DNA from: Bagarius yarrelli
Taxonomy: Eukaryota; Chordata; Actinopteri; Siluriformes; Sisoridae
Reading direction: 5' to 3'
Length of the DNA: 64,000 nucleotides
NCBI GenBank assembly: GCA_005784505.1
Contig: VCAZ01000003.1
Coordinates: 10,699,527-10,763,526, forward strand
Shown: one piece after another, positions 60,901 through 63,639 of the stretch
How the letters are laid out: every line of letters begins with the position of its first letter
Position numbering within the stretch: the stretch's first letter is position 1
The notes under the pieces: model-generated
What the model was told of the DNA's origin: nothing
Databases searched by the model: none
Seen by the model: only the letters and a program-made list of their open reading frames with translations
Made by a program: the position numbers and the translations under genes

Positions 60901-61223
60901 ATGTGTAAGAAAAATAATTTCCATAATAATCCAGCAATAAACCAACAACTGTCTTAGAAAGTTTTCATTTGCTCTTCTTTCATTTGTTACACATTTAAAA
61001 AAATCATCTTTAATGCCTAAATTCCCCACAAAAAGTTAGGGATTTTCACACATCCTTGTGTTTACCTGATTTAGAAAACAGAATTTTTTAAAAAAAATAG
61101 TACATTACAGTCTTAAAGTCTCACCAGTAGCATTTGCTGTTGTTTTCCAAAAGTTTATCCACCATGTGTTCGACTCTCACGAACCAGCTGGGCACTGCCT
61201 TGTAAATGAGTGGTGTGTCGGAC
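11179..61223 (-). CDS. iars1: Cytoplasmic isoleucyl-tRNA synthetase, 3' two-thirds of the gene (exons listed separately)
   Basis: The product is a class I aminoacyl-tRNA synthetase that charges tRNA-Ile with isoleucine in the cytosol; in animals it is part of the multi-synthetase complex. Twenty-one minus-strand exons translate into one continuous protein of about 838 residues that follows vertebrate IARS1 throughout. In order they give the end of the CP1 editing domain, the catalytic core with KMSKR, the helical anticodon-binding domain and the metazoan C-terminal extension with two tandem UNE-I-like repeats. All internal junctions have GT-AG sites and agreeing phases. With the tentative last exon the total is about 862 residues, which fits a human protein of about 1262 if roughly 400 N-terminal residues lie past the window edge. 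No frameshift or stop was seen in the exons, so the gene looks functional. Introns range from under 0.2 kb (36917-37263 region) to over 6 kb. Family assignment is from recognised conserved motifs, not a database search. Confidence 0.97.
11740..11870 (+). repeat. Very degraded window SINE
   Basis: Traces of the head (CAGTGACTGGTTCAGGG) and body (CCTGAGAAAGATCCTTAACC) in the last iars1 intron. Confidence 0.45.
12385..12537 (-). CDS. iars1: iars1 exon e21: second UNE-I-like repeat
   Basis: Completes Glu and encodes CQRGDVGTLLLANPVGQNSL, then HPAALIPETAKVFGLRGRKL, then RLYMDEDLKE plus G. GTLLLANPVGQN parallels LLENPKGDN of e19. The acceptor is TCTCACACAG and the donor GTACTG. Since it ends in phase 1 with no stop, one more coding exon must follow at lower coordinates. 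Confidence 0.95.
12757..12942 (-). repeat. Abundant window SINE, minus copy
   Basis: Complete from the tail (ATTTTGCAGGCACTCTTGTC) to the tRNA-like head ending CACCACTGCCCC. The minus-strand B box region reads GGTTTGATTCCC. Confidence 0.75.
13387..14564 (-). mobile_element. Tc1/mariner element with complete ends, decayed transposase
   Basis: Ends CAGTGAGGGGAAAATTATTT and CTCCTTCACTG, each flanked by the TA duplication, with long imperfect inverted repeats (CCCCTGCTGATTTT and matching). Length 1178 bases. Two minus-strand frames cover the transposase: 13527-13859 has WVFQHHSELKHT, then EWPSQLPDLNFIENL, the Tc1 DDE-domain C-terminal signature; 13796-14086 covers the N-terminal side. Stops and frame changes make it inactive. 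It lies in the intron between e20 and e21. Confidence 0.85.
15462..15556. repeat. AT-rich perfect-looking hairpin
   Basis: The left arm AATTATATCGAAATTTGG is followed by an ATAT core and the right arm CAAATTTCGATATAATT. The arms pair over about 37 bases with a few mismatches. It may be a tiny MITE or simply a cruciform-forming AT block; no target duplication is certain. Confidence 0.7.
16018..16161 (-). CDS. iars1: iars1 exon e20: end of first repeat and start of second
   Basis: Completes Glu and encodes MKNSSDLLALSGKTLFVTSG, then ARPADKSVSDPLLCPYINLQ, then LVNTRPA plus G. LSGKTLFVT ends the first module; CPYINLQLVN begins the second and parallels CAYVNL of e18. The acceptor is TGTTTACAG and the donor GTACAG. 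Phase 1 at both ends. Confidence 0.95.
16250..16342. repeat. Pyrimidine-rich CT microsatellite
   Basis: Imperfect TCTC repeats mixed with CCCT just upstream (in transcript terms) of exon e20. The complement is purine-rich on the iars1 sense strand. Confidence 0.7.
16940..17150 (-). mobile_element. Tc1-like relic fragment
   Basis: On the plus strand it reads TTTATCCCAAGGGTGTCTAA followed by GGGGTTAGGGTCAGGGCTCT and GTTCTTCCAC, the reverse complement of the conserved SPDLNPIEHLW-coding end of the same Tc1-like family seen at 10294. Strongly decayed. Confidence 0.5.
17690..18010. mobile_element. Possible MITE with GTTTACA-type ends
   Basis: CCTGTTTACACTCCGATTGA on the left and TAAAGTGTTTACATGGAG near the right, with ATCCGAATAAAC and TTTAATCGGAATAA as inverted segments. 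Reminiscent of PIF/Harbinger-type fish MITEs, but the boundaries are uncertain. Confidence 0.35.
18709..18960. mobile_element. Possible hAT-type MITE
   Basis: The left end CAGTGATGGGAATAACGGC with ACGAGTAACGAGTAATTAAC, and the right end CACTGTTACCGTTACTAAAG, resemble the common fish elements that start CAGTG-TGGGA-TAACG. No ORF. Confidence 0.4.
19915..21010 (+). mobile_element. Mariner/Tc1 transposase relic
   Basis: Multiple broken frames give Tc1/mariner signatures in order: MIGPFTVPGNVKRPV and FLTDHFSAMV in the middle, SPNLNPI at the catalytic end, then KMKIYQGGQQDTSKRQIWRA and AVEPETIHGLTSSMNERVVK at the C-terminus. The 5' part still shows the non-coding start (TTCCACATTATTAGGCAAGC). A 21-base tandem duplication sits inside at about 20193-20235. 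Ends were set by similarity, not by visible TA duplications. Confidence 0.8.
21130..21240 (-). mobile_element. Tc1-like relic fragment
   Basis: TCTAATTCATCCCAAAGGTG and GTGGGGTTAAGTTAAGGCC match the minus-oriented C-terminal coding end of the GTGTCCACA-type Tc1 family. Confidence 0.45.
22391..22516 (-). CDS. iars1: iars1 exon e19: first UNE-I-like repeat, part 2
   Basis: Starts AG to complete Glu, then encodes GMILLENPKGDNKMDVEKLK, then TVCRSIFKLSSTPLAVFHET and A plus a leftover G. LLENPKGDN is the hallmark of the repeat. The acceptor is CTTTAG, two bases before a second AG that would break the frame. The donor is GTAAG, phase 1. Confidence 0.94.
22761..22881 (-). CDS. iars1: iars1 exon e18: first UNE-I-like repeat, part 1
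   Basis: Encodes LKGSDLDLTIIKGAVVSRAP, then LTGPACAYVNLRVNLNNKQQ and a leftover G. The GPACAYVNL motif starts the first of two related C-terminal modules, the part that in metazoan IleRS is linked to the multi-synthetase complex. The acceptor is GGGCGTAG and the donor GTACC. It ends in phase 1. Confidence 0.94.
22930..23580 (+). mobile_element. Tc1-like relic with a second element inside
   Basis: CAGGTTCCTGACCTCAGGCC and AACACCTTTAAAGAGGAACT at 23070-23120 are the SPDLNPIEHL-coding end of the GTGTCCACA-type family, and GGTTAGGTGTCCACAAACC at 23552-23570 is its terminus. Between them (about 23120-23450) is a hAT-like non-autonomous stretch with CCCTGCCAGTGCAAAC, also seen at 28480-28830. Confidence 0.5.
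23627..23803 (-). CDS. iars1: iars1 exon e17
   Basis: Encodes GHLVPSDEITVYYSSDPAGD, then YLDKVIQAHSDFIFATTKAP, then LKPYPVPKTASVIVQEKTQ. It follows human IARS1, except that Gly-His replaces Cys-Asn directly after the Lys-Lys of e16. The acceptor is CTCTCAAG and the donor GTGAG. The translation is open in frame upstream of the acceptor, so the exact start rests on the splice site and family alignment. Confidence 0.95.
24100..24272 (+). repeat. Abundant window SINE, plus copy
   Basis: Diverged head, TTTTAGCAAGGGCTTCAACC in the body and an intact tail CTCTGGATAAGGGACGCTGC followed by CAAATGCC. Confidence 0.7.
24519..24534. repeat. Poly(C) tract
   Basis: A run of C residues (about 16) following ACAACA, in the intron between e16 and e17. 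It could form quadruplex or i-motif structures and is prone to length error in assemblies. Confidence 0.8.
24862..24895. repeat. Poly(T) tract
   Basis: About 33 bases of T with one C. No SINE body is attached that I can see. Confidence 0.8.
25111..25206 (-). CDS. iars1: iars1 exon e16: DEGVAREVINRIQKLRKK
   Basis: Encodes LLVLLDITPDQSMLDEGVAR then EVINRIQKLRKK. The EG-ARE-INRIQ-LRK motif is shared by IleRS of all domains of life. The acceptor is TTCTCTAG and the donor GTAAAA. Whole codons at both ends. Confidence 0.96.
26727..26910 (-). repeat. Abundant window SINE, minus copy
   Basis: Tail TTGGCAGACACCCTTATCCA, body, and head ending CCCACTTCCC. It sits a little over 100 bases from exon e15. 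Confidence 0.7.
27022..27134 (-). CDS. iars1: iars1 exon e15
   Basis: Starts GC to complete Gly, then encodes SIVVDGHELLEEDLRLMYTF and DQKSDTAVQYEAHSDGQ. It matches the VVEGHEL-DEDIRLMYTF segment of vertebrate IARS1. The acceptor is GTCTCGCAG and the donor GTAAC, phase 0. Confidence 0.94.
27251..27658. repeat. Compound TA/CA microsatellite with SINE fragment
   Basis: CA and TA runs at 27268-27305, then a SINE fragment, then CA, GTAT and a pure TA run of about 70 bases (about 27533-27604) followed by CA and CATA. One of the longest simple repeats in the window. Confidence 0.85.
27306..27430 (-). repeat. SINE with LINE-like tail, truncated copy
   Basis: Retains the 3' tail (minus strand ends GACAATGAAGTTGAA) and TCATAGCTGACCC body, but the tRNA head is lost where the sequence runs into a CA repeat. 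Same family as 46246-46502 and 54993-55238. Confidence 0.75.
28480..28840. mobile_element. hAT-like non-autonomous element
   Basis: Starts near GCCGTTAGCCAATCGGGAAC and ends near CCTTCCTGCCAGTGTAAACC. The latter motif is shared with 23305-23340. No ORF. Assignment to hAT is by resemblance only. Confidence 0.4.
30330..30504 (-). CDS. iars1: iars1 exon e14: RAEPDHMVLGKRLKG
   Basis: Encodes ELNVRQLTLSTDKDKYGIRL, then RAEPDHMVLGKRLKGAFKSV, then TAAIKELKSEQLEVFQKT. It matches IARS1 closely. The acceptor is TGTGTGCAG and the donor GTGTGT. One base (G) is left over to make Gly with e15. It is separated from e13 by a 6.4 kb repeat-rich intron. Confidence 0.96.
32050..32808 (+). mobile_element. Tx1/L1-like LINE reverse transcriptase relic
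   Basis: The frame from 32117 encodes STLYTSEFPSDPTDIKSFLN, then LYIKEHSRAIIAMRSNKSPG, the upstream part of an L1-clade reverse transcriptase (usual form FY-LYTSE and I-MKSNKSPG-DG). Later broken frames still give LFELYEESL and, near the end, weak traces of the catalytic region. Both ends are truncated and stops are frequent. Confidence 0.75.
32809..32972 (-). repeat. Abundant window SINE, minus copy
   Basis: Abuts the LINE relic. Tail CATTTACGGCATTTGGC, body GGGGTTAAGGGCCTTGCTCA and head ending CTACCACTTTCCC. Confidence 0.7.
36441..36475. repeat. TA/CA microsatellite
   Basis: TATATA runs joined by ATACATACACAT, near exon e13. Confidence 0.7.
36917..37000 (-). CDS. iars1: iars1 exon e13
   Basis: A 28-codon exon with whole codons at both ends: YPLREVVVIHQDPEALGDIQ then SLQKYILE. 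It follows e12 after a 160-base intron. The acceptor is TTTTTAG and the donor GTAATT. The next exon continues with ELNVRQLTLS as expected. Confidence 0.95.
37161..37263 (-). CDS. iars1: iars1 exon e12
   Basis: Encodes ESLIDKRIESAVSQMQSVIE, then LGRVIRDRKTLPVK. The VIELGR-IRDRK-P-KYPL segment across this and the next exon is a conserved linker between the anticodon-binding domain and the C-terminal extension. The acceptor is CTTCCAG and the donor GTGTG, phase 0. Confidence 0.95.
37438..37632 (+). repeat. Abundant window SINE, best plus copy
   Basis: tRNA-like head with CGGTTAAGGTGTTGGACTGC and pol III B box GGTTCGATTC at 37486-37495, body CCACTGTTGGGGCCTTGACC, then tail CTCTGGATAAATAAAAGCG and CTGCCAAACACC. 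This copy defines the orientation of the whole family. A second partial body follows at 37632-37674. Confidence 0.85.
37632..37674 (+). repeat. Partial window SINE
   Basis: Only the CTGCCACTGCTGGGCCCTTC and AGCAAGGCACTTCA body is present, immediately after the full copy. Confidence 0.55.
39110..39640. repeat. GACA/GATA minisatellite-like array
   Basis: About 530 bases of mixed AGAC, AGAT and ACAG tetramers with occasional substitutions, between e11 and e12. The plus strand is almost free of C-T-rich words, so long false ORFs appear on the minus strand. Confidence 0.9.
39675..39715. mobile_element. Tc1-like terminus fragment
   Basis: GGTCAGGTGTCCACATACAT followed by TTGGTCAGG is the end sequence of the GTGTCCACA-type Tc1 family, with no coding part left. 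It lies 40 bases from exon e11. Confidence 0.5.
39755..39876 (-). CDS. iars1: iars1 exon e11: APFTPFITELMYQNL helix
   Basis: Encodes APFTPFITELMYQNLRHLID, then PASVEEKDAASIHYLMLPQV and a split Arg (AG|A). The AP-TPF-TE-MYQNL stretch is the classic final helix of the class Ia anticodon-binding domain. The acceptor is CCTTAG and the donor GTACAC. It lies close to a 29-base T run and the GACA/GATA array. Confidence 0.95.
39930..39958. repeat. Poly(T) tract
   Basis: An uninterrupted run of about 29 T between e10 and e11. Confidence 0.85.
40031..40108 (-). CDS. iars1: iars1 exon e10: anticodon-binding domain
   Basis: A 26-codon exon with whole codons at both ends, encoding GESGTDDCVSALETLFSVLF and SMCRLM. 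The ALETLFSVL-x-CRLMAP helix is characteristic of the family and continues into the next exon. The acceptor is TGTGTCAG and the donor GTGAG. Confidence 0.95.
40574..40665 (-). CDS. iars1: iars1 exon e9: anticodon-binding domain
   Basis: Begins CC to complete Ala, then encodes YRLYTVVPKLVKFVDMLTNW and YVRTNRRRLK. The L-TNWYVR-NRRRLK core is highly conserved in IleRS. The acceptor is CTGTCTCAG; the CTACAG six bases further in would break the frame. The donor is GTAGG, phase 0. Confidence 0.95.
40847..40942 (-). repeat. Degraded window SINE
   Basis: Tail CTCTGGCATATGGCAGA joined to CCAGCTGTGGCAAC and a diverged head; the middle is deleted. Confidence 0.55.
41039..41225 (-). repeat. Abundant window SINE, minus copy
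   Basis: Well preserved: tail AGCAGACACCCTTATCCAGA, body GGGGTTAAGGGCCTTGCTCA, minus-strand B box GGTTCGATTC (plus GAATCGAACC at 41165-41174) and head. Confidence 0.8.
41781..41954 (+). repeat. Abundant window SINE, plus copy
   Basis: Diverged head with GGGTTTAATTCCCAG, body GCAAGGCCCTTGACCC and intact tail GCTCTGGATAAGGGGGTCTG followed by CCAGATGCC. Confidence 0.7.
42927..43047 (-). CDS. iars1: iars1 exon e8: anticodon-binding domain
   Basis: Encodes EEDIKFLYNENTAKISDNIM, then DKWIQSFTQSLIKFFKAEMD. This matches IARS1 in spacing and in the DKW-x-SF helix. The acceptor is GCTCTTCAG and the donor GTGAGG. One base (G) is left over to form Ala with the next exon. Confidence 0.94.
43122..43152. 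repeat. AAAT microsatellite
   Basis: Repeated AAATA units changing to AACAAAC, just upstream (in the transcript) of exon e8. Confidence 0.8.
44054..44198 (-). CDS. iars1: iars1 exon e7: end of catalytic domain, start of anticodon-binding domain
   Basis: Encodes LYLINSPVVRAENLRFKEEG, then VRDVLKDVFLPWYNAYRFLV and QNVLRLQK. The first part is the conserved segment after KMSKS; the LPWYN-YRF part begins the helical domain that reads the anticodon. The acceptor TTTTTTAG has a strong pyrimidine tract and the donor is GTAG. It ends in phase 0. Confidence 0.97.
44749..44945 (+). repeat. Abundant window SINE, plus copy
   Basis: Head GGTAGCGCAGTGGTTAAGGT, near-consensus A box, B box region GGGTTTAATTTCC, body CCTGAGCAATGCCCTTAACC and tail GAATAAGGGCGTCTGCCAAA. 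Confidence 0.8.
45690..47632 (+). mobile_element. L2-like non-LTR retrotransposon relic (endonuclease and reverse transcriptase)
   Basis: The end of an APE-type endonuclease is visible at 45720-45850: LIIAGDFHHANIKSVLSKFH followed by QFVDFKTS. Next comes SAGPDNIPGRVLKDCAEELA and NVFTDILNTSL, the start of the reverse transcriptase, so an internal segment is missing. RT continues after a nested SINE with IRMLFIDFNSAFNTIISRNL (one-base changes aside), GCVLSPVMFRLLTHDCVA, then IIKFADVMTVVGLI where the catalytic FADD is altered, and NLSLNVDKTKEIVVDFR. The 3' UTR with a GGTCCTGGAGAAAAGTCG-type motif ends near 47630. Dead copy. Confidence 0.88.
46246..46502 (-). repeat. tRNA-SINE with LINE-like tail, inserted in the LINE
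   Basis: The minus strand starts GGGGCAGTGGTGGCACAAAT, has a B-box-like GGGTCAAGCC, and ends GACAATGAAGTTGAA. It splits the LINE reading frame between a Thr-Leu-His segment and the Asp-Thr-Tyr-Ile-Arg segment. Confidence 0.85.
47655..48010. repeat. Long pyrimidine-rich tract
   Basis: About 350 bases that are almost purely C and T on the plus strand, dominated by TTCTCC, CTTTTC and TTTTTT words. It directly follows the LINE relic. Long false ORFs arise here on both strands. Confidence 0.85.
48424..48507 (-). CDS. iars1: iars1 exon e6: KMSKR signature loop
   Basis: Encodes DGQKMSKRKKNYPDPGAIVQ and SYGADAL. KMSKR is the IleRS form of the class I KMSKS ATP-binding signature. It follows e5 after an intron of only 176 bases. 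The acceptor is CTCTGCAG and the donor GTAAG. The last two bases AG join G of the next exon to give Arg of the conserved ALRLY. Confidence 0.97.
   Translation of the reverse strand, partial: RRPEDEQAKEELSGPRCDRAELRCRRP
48684..48770 (-). CDS. iars1: iars1 exon e5: GWFYTLL to NGLVLA
   Basis: Encodes FYTLLVLSTALFGKPPFKNV and IVNGLVLA, completing the GWF motif and leading into the KMSKS loop. The acceptor follows a T-rich stretch ending TTTAAAG and the donor is GTAAC. The exon ends with AG, which forms Ser with the next exon, so Ala-Ser-Asp-Gly-Gln spans the junction. Confidence 0.95.
48873..50541. mobile_element. Second-level element of the nest (non-autonomous)
   Basis: The left end AGTAGAGACTGATCGATTTA with CCAG matches, in inverse, the right end GGTAAAATCC then AGTATCAGTCGACCTCTACT. 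This kind of inverted end is found in fish repeats with the word TCGACCTCTA. It carries its own insertion (49197-50503). Confidence 0.55.
49197..50503 (-). mobile_element. Tc1/mariner element, innermost of the nest
   Basis: Left end CAGTGAGGGAAAAATAATTT preceded by TA; right end CCGCCTCACTT followed by TA. The minus-strand frame 49745-50050 gives the N-terminal DNA-binding part: RTTLEDLVSDLKTAGTKVTR, then KRIGVTLHCEGLKSCSARKV and PLLKKANVQACLKFA. The C-terminal part is broken. Same family as 13387-14564. Confidence 0.85.
50544..50726. mobile_element. TIR-only deletion derivative of the same Tc1 family
   Basis: Only 183 bases, starting CATTGAGGGAGGAAATGATT and ending CATTTTCCCCTTAATG, flanked by TA. 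The two long inverted repeats (CCCCTGCTGAT and ATCAGCAGGGG inside them) are joined with almost nothing between. A typical MITE made by internal deletion. Confidence 0.8.
51575..51597. repeat. CCCGA pentamer microsatellite
   Basis: Four tandem units, unusually GC-rich for this window, 40 bases from the donor site of exon e4. Confidence 0.75.
51637..51831 (-). CDS. iars1: iars1 exon e4: DCWFESGSMPYAQ and GIDQTRGW catalytic motifs
   Basis: The longest exon in the window, 195 bases. It encodes TIPSRCGKG, then FDCWFESGSMPYAQVHYPFE, then ADFIAEGIDQTRG, all near-invariant class Ia synthetase motifs that shape the aminoacyl-adenylate site. The acceptor is TTTTCACAG and the donor GTAGG. The final Trp is split TG|G. 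A short CCCGA pentamer run lies just downstream in the intron at about 51575-51597. Confidence 0.97.
52250..52290. repeat. ATTC microsatellite
   Basis: About nine ATTC units with one variant (AGTC) in the intron between e3 and e4. Confidence 0.85.
52677..52700. repeat. CTAT microsatellite
   Basis: Six CTAT units following a CACGTACAC stretch. Confidence 0.85.
53225..53252. repeat. GT microsatellite
   Basis: About 13 GT units, 110 bases from the donor of exon e3. Confidence 0.85.
53366..53439 (-). CDS. iars1: iars1 exon e3
   Basis: A 74-base exon encoding VVCVGSIAELEQLTG and then VKVADLHRE, matching the linker in IARS1 between the PIP-LW motif and the zinc-site-like segment. The acceptor is CCGCCCAG and the donor GTAAG. 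It leaves two bases (AC) that form Thr with the next exon. Confidence 0.94.
54070..54290. repeat. Dispersed repeat shared with 63640-63870
   Basis: TTAGACTGTACGAACACGAT, CCATGTCACACTG and TCGCTAAATGGTAGCTTGGA recur in the same order near 63641-63826 (GTCAGACTGTACGCACTTGA, CTGTGTCACACTG, TCACTAAATGGTAGCTAGCA). It is a middle-repetitive element I cannot classify. Confidence 0.65.
54511..54692 (-). repeat. Abundant window SINE, minus copy
   Basis: Tail CATTTGGCAGACGCCCTTAA, body GTTTTGCTCAGGGGCCC, head ending CACCACTTCCC. Confidence 0.75.
54993..55238 (-). repeat. tRNA-SINE with LINE-like tail
   Basis: The cleanest of three copies. The minus-strand B box GGTTCAAGCC (plus 55179-55188) matches the pol III consensus. 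The body carries GATACAGCGCCCCTGGAGCA and the tail ends with ATGACAATGAATTGAA on the minus strand. Confidence 0.85.
55587..55713 (-). CDS. iars1: iars1 exon e2: catalytic core, W-x-ISRNRYWG segment
   Basis: Completes the split Trp and encodes 42 residues including RDWAISRNRYWGTPIPLW, the conserved class Ia motif beside the active site, ending SDDFEE. The acceptor is TCTCCAG and the donor GTCTGT. It ends on a whole codon (phase 0), which fits the next exon. Confidence 0.96.
55728..55750. repeat. AGAC microsatellite
   Basis: About six GACA units immediately intronic to the acceptor side of exon e2. Confidence 0.8.
56120..56470. repeat. Degenerate CACT/ACAC-rich stretch
   Basis: Irregular ACACAC, CTCACTC and ACTTACA words over about 350 bases; G is scarce on the plus strand in most of it. 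Confidence 0.6.
56796..57138. repeat. 22-base minisatellite
   Basis: About 14 copies of a unit close to AATACTATAGGTAGTAAAGT plus AT. Variants include units with AAATCT in place of AATACT and later units lengthened by an extra ATAATACT, indicating stepwise expansion. Confidence 0.9.
59100..60432 (+). mobile_element. Tc1-like transposon relic
   Basis: From about GTGAGGAATAAATTAGAACA to TTCTAATTTTTTACATGACT. The frame 59680-60024 encodes IELFGHCNREHVWRKPNKAF, then TTVKHGGGSVLVQGCVAAAG, and QHDTDPKHTSKSTKDWLK, the central and second-Asp regions of a Tc1 DDE transposase (QHDTDPKHTS corresponds to the usual QHDNDPKHTS). The helix-turn-helix part survives in broken frames at 59330-59560. Deletions and stops make it inactive. 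Confidence 0.87.
60433..60825 (+). mobile_element. Second Tc1-like relic, directly adjacent
   Basis: Starts at TATACCTATTAGGCACATCA and ends near CCTGATCCGTGTGTATAT, a weak inverted match. The coding end gives IKHLWNVLDKP, then FRESMPRWVRVVLAAKKEPT and QY before a stop, the C-terminus of another Tc1-like transposase. Most of the element is deleted. Confidence 0.7.
61125..61223 (-). CDS. iars1: iars1 exon e1 in window: end of editing domain
   Basis: Encodes SDTPLIYKAVPSWFVRVEHM and onward to a TGC TAC TG end, matching the conserved IleRS segment where the CP1 editing insertion returns to the catalytic fold. The acceptor reads GCGGCAG and the donor GTGAG. It enters needing one base (phase 2) and leaves with a split Trp codon TG|G, completed by the next exon. 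The preceding Arg codon lies in an exon beyond the window. Confidence 0.95.
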
Positions 61224-61841
61224 CTGCCGCAAAAATAAAATTACACCAACATTATCAATATCAGATTATTTACTGCACAGCATGGATATTACAGAGTATT
61301 TAACTGATAGAGATAATAAATGAAGTATATTTGTGTACTTTTACCGTGGGTGGTGTGTTACTACAGGGAAAACCATCGGAGACAATATATATTATATAAA
61401 TATCTGGGCGATGTGTATTAAAGAATATTTGAATTACATTATGTAAATGGGTTATTTTGCATATTTTATTGCAGGTGGTGTGCTGACAATGGGGAAATTT
61501 GAGAAACTAAACAAAACATACCAATAAATACCCAGGAATAGGCACGATTAATTGGTGATCAATAACTGATCATTAAGAATTTTACTGATCATAATTAATT
61601 GACTTGTTTCGCAGAAAGAGAATTAAAAGTGTTTCCATAAACAGGCATTCGAACACACAACAATCAGATGGTTTATTTTGGTGTCTGTTAATGTTCAATA
61701 AGTAATGGGAAGAAATGAGCTTAAAAATAACACCACTGTTTTTGACGAGGTAAAATGGGTGATTTTCCAACACTACTACTAATTGTGATGGATTATATAT
61801 TTGGTCAATCTGTATTCTGCAGCAAATTTTAAAAAGGCAGC

Positions 61842-62220
61842 TGTAAAGACCGCCAGAGGGCGCCTTCATCAGAGTACTAGTTTTTCCGGTGGCTAGACTC
61901 CGTCTAGTATTTCCGGTGGCACTTCCTGGTTTTAGCATATATATATATAAAGTAGCTGTTTGGCTAAGCGCATTGCGAAGTATTGTTTGCTCCTGCGACT
62001 ACCTAAGCGTTTATATTACCTGATGGTTATGCTCATGGTTCTGATCTCTGCCCGTTTATCGACTTTGCTTTCTGCTCAACGATTTGGATTTGTTTGCATT
62101 CTCTTTGATTATTGTGTACCAACCTTTGCCTGCCTCTACGACTACTCCTTGGATTACTTCTTCTTTTCTAAATAAAGACATTTACTGCATTATGGATCCC
62201 ACCCTGTCTCCTTCATTACA
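61842..62220 (+). mobile_element. Solo LTR of a retrotransposon
   Basis: A 379-base unit bounded by TGTAA and TTACA (TG...CA ends with a 5-base inverted repeat). Inside are a TATATATATATAAAG box at about 61938 and an AATAAA at 62171-62176 placed as U3-R-U5 would predict. The flanks GCAGC (61837-61841) and GCATC (62221-62225) look like a 5-base target duplication with one change. No internal retroviral or Gypsy coding sequence was found nearby, so the superfamily is unknown. Confidence 0.7.
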
Positions 62221-62774
62221 GCATCGTTTGTGAATAAAATAGTACAGCTTTACTACCTTTAACAGTGTAATTACACACATTCATAAAGTAGTGATATTTT
62301 GACAAGCTAATGTAACTCAAAGCGTTGTTTTGTTTGTAGTATTTAAAAATCTGTCTGTTAATCTATTCCATTGATAATGAACACCAGTATTTATTAAAAC
62401 ATCTAAATACTAAAAAAAACGGTTACAAGTCACATGGTAGTCCGTTGACAAAGCCATGTTTAAGCTGATGATGTCACATGTGAATTATGAAGCATGGTGT
62501 CCAATCACGGCTGACTTCCGGAAGAGGGGGAGTAACTAATGGCGTCTGAGATTATGGTTTCCTAGCGTGTAGACCTGTTAAGTTTTGGCGAGTTCATTTC
62601 ACCGTGCACGTAAACACCCCCGGTGCGCTCGGTTCTTTTTTTGTATCCAATTAAATAAATTAATTTAATGGAATTAGGCTATAAAGTTTTTCTTGCTTTG
62701 GACATTTTTAGATTCTAATACATCTGACTTAAATGATAATGGCAGCATTTCAGTAACCTTCTGTACCAAAATAC

Positions 62775-62890
62775 ATTTATAGGATATAAAACACACCTCT
62801 ATCCAGAGTGACTTCGCTGGTGAGGGACTTGCTCAAGCGGTAGCTGCTTAATGGTCCTGAACTTTGAGTTTAATAATCCAACTTGCACTG
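62775..62890 (-). repeat. Truncated window SINE
   Basis: CTCTATCCAGAGTGACTTC and GAGGGACTTGCTCAAG are recognisable; the body is partly deleted and the head diverged. Confidence 0.5.
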
Positions 62891-62943
62891 ATCTTACACT
62901 GCCCACATACATGACCTACACTCACCATCCACTTAACAGAACC

Positions 62944-63178
62944 CTGTACAGCAGGAGTGGGCAATCTCGGTCCTGGAGGGTCGGTGTCCTGCAGAGTTTA
63001 GCTCCAACCCTAACCAAACACACCTGTACCAACTAATCAAGATCCTGCTTGGTATACTCGAAACTATATGGTACAAGGAACTGTATGGTATAAGGAAAGT
63101 GTGTTGAGGCAAGTTGGAGGTAAACTCTGCAGGACACCGACCCTTCCAGGACCGAGATTGCCCACCCCTGCTGTACAG
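62944..63178. mobile_element. Foldback MITE with 57-base inverted arms
   Basis: The left arm 62944-63000 (CTGTACAGCAGGAGTGGGCA and on) and right arm 63121-63178 (ending TTGCCCACCCCTGCTGTACA) are near-perfect inverse complements, with one inserted base and one substitution. The arms contain GCAATCTCGGTCCTGGA. The 120-base centre continues the pairing weakly. No ORF. Confidence 0.85.
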
Positions 63179-63639
63179 TAACTGTAACTTAAGCTGGGCT
63201 TACACTGGGCCCTTTTTAATAAGTTATCTTTTTTAACTTCGGCTGCTGTCCAAGGTTAAACCATTTTCAACTAAAAAGGATCTGGAAAAAAAGTTATGTG
63301 GGTGTTGAACAGGCTTCACTTGCACGGCCGCATTTAGTCAAAAACGCTGCCGCGCGTTTTCGAAGAGGAACACAAGCACTTGCTACACTGGATCTCTCAA
63401 TCTCTCAGGTCCAAAGATCAGCTTTTATTATGGTTCTTATATAAAGATTAAAAAGCTATGTCTTACTCTAAGACTTCTTTATATTCAGCAGCATTAAATT
63501 TAGTAATTCAATAATAATATTTTTGCCCTATATGCAAGGTGGACGTTTCATTGCTATTTAAATTCTGTTTTAGTCGACTGTGTTGTTTTGAATTTGTTTT
63601 ATGAATAAATTTGATCTTGACTTTTTGCAGTTGCTGCTT

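Larger units (their letters stand above)
55714..61124. other. iars1 intron e1-e2 (5.4 kb): repeat content
   Basis: Contains a CA-rich region (56120-56470), a 22-base minisatellite (56796-57138), two adjoining Tc1-like relics (59100-60432 and 60433-60825), and a hAT-like fragment perhaps around 57550-57730. No further coding exon was supported. Confidence 0.6.

Noticed and set aside
12538..61124. Intronic snoRNA or microRNA, since mammalian IARS1 introns host small RNAs
   Set aside because: I could not recognise a convincing H/ACA or C/D structure or a conserved microRNA hairpin by eye. A covariance-model search would be needed; a hit with hinge and ACA boxes in an intron would change this.
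61582..61938. 118-residue minus-strand frame
   Set aside because: It runs into the antisense of the solo LTR and shows no recognisable domain or splice context.
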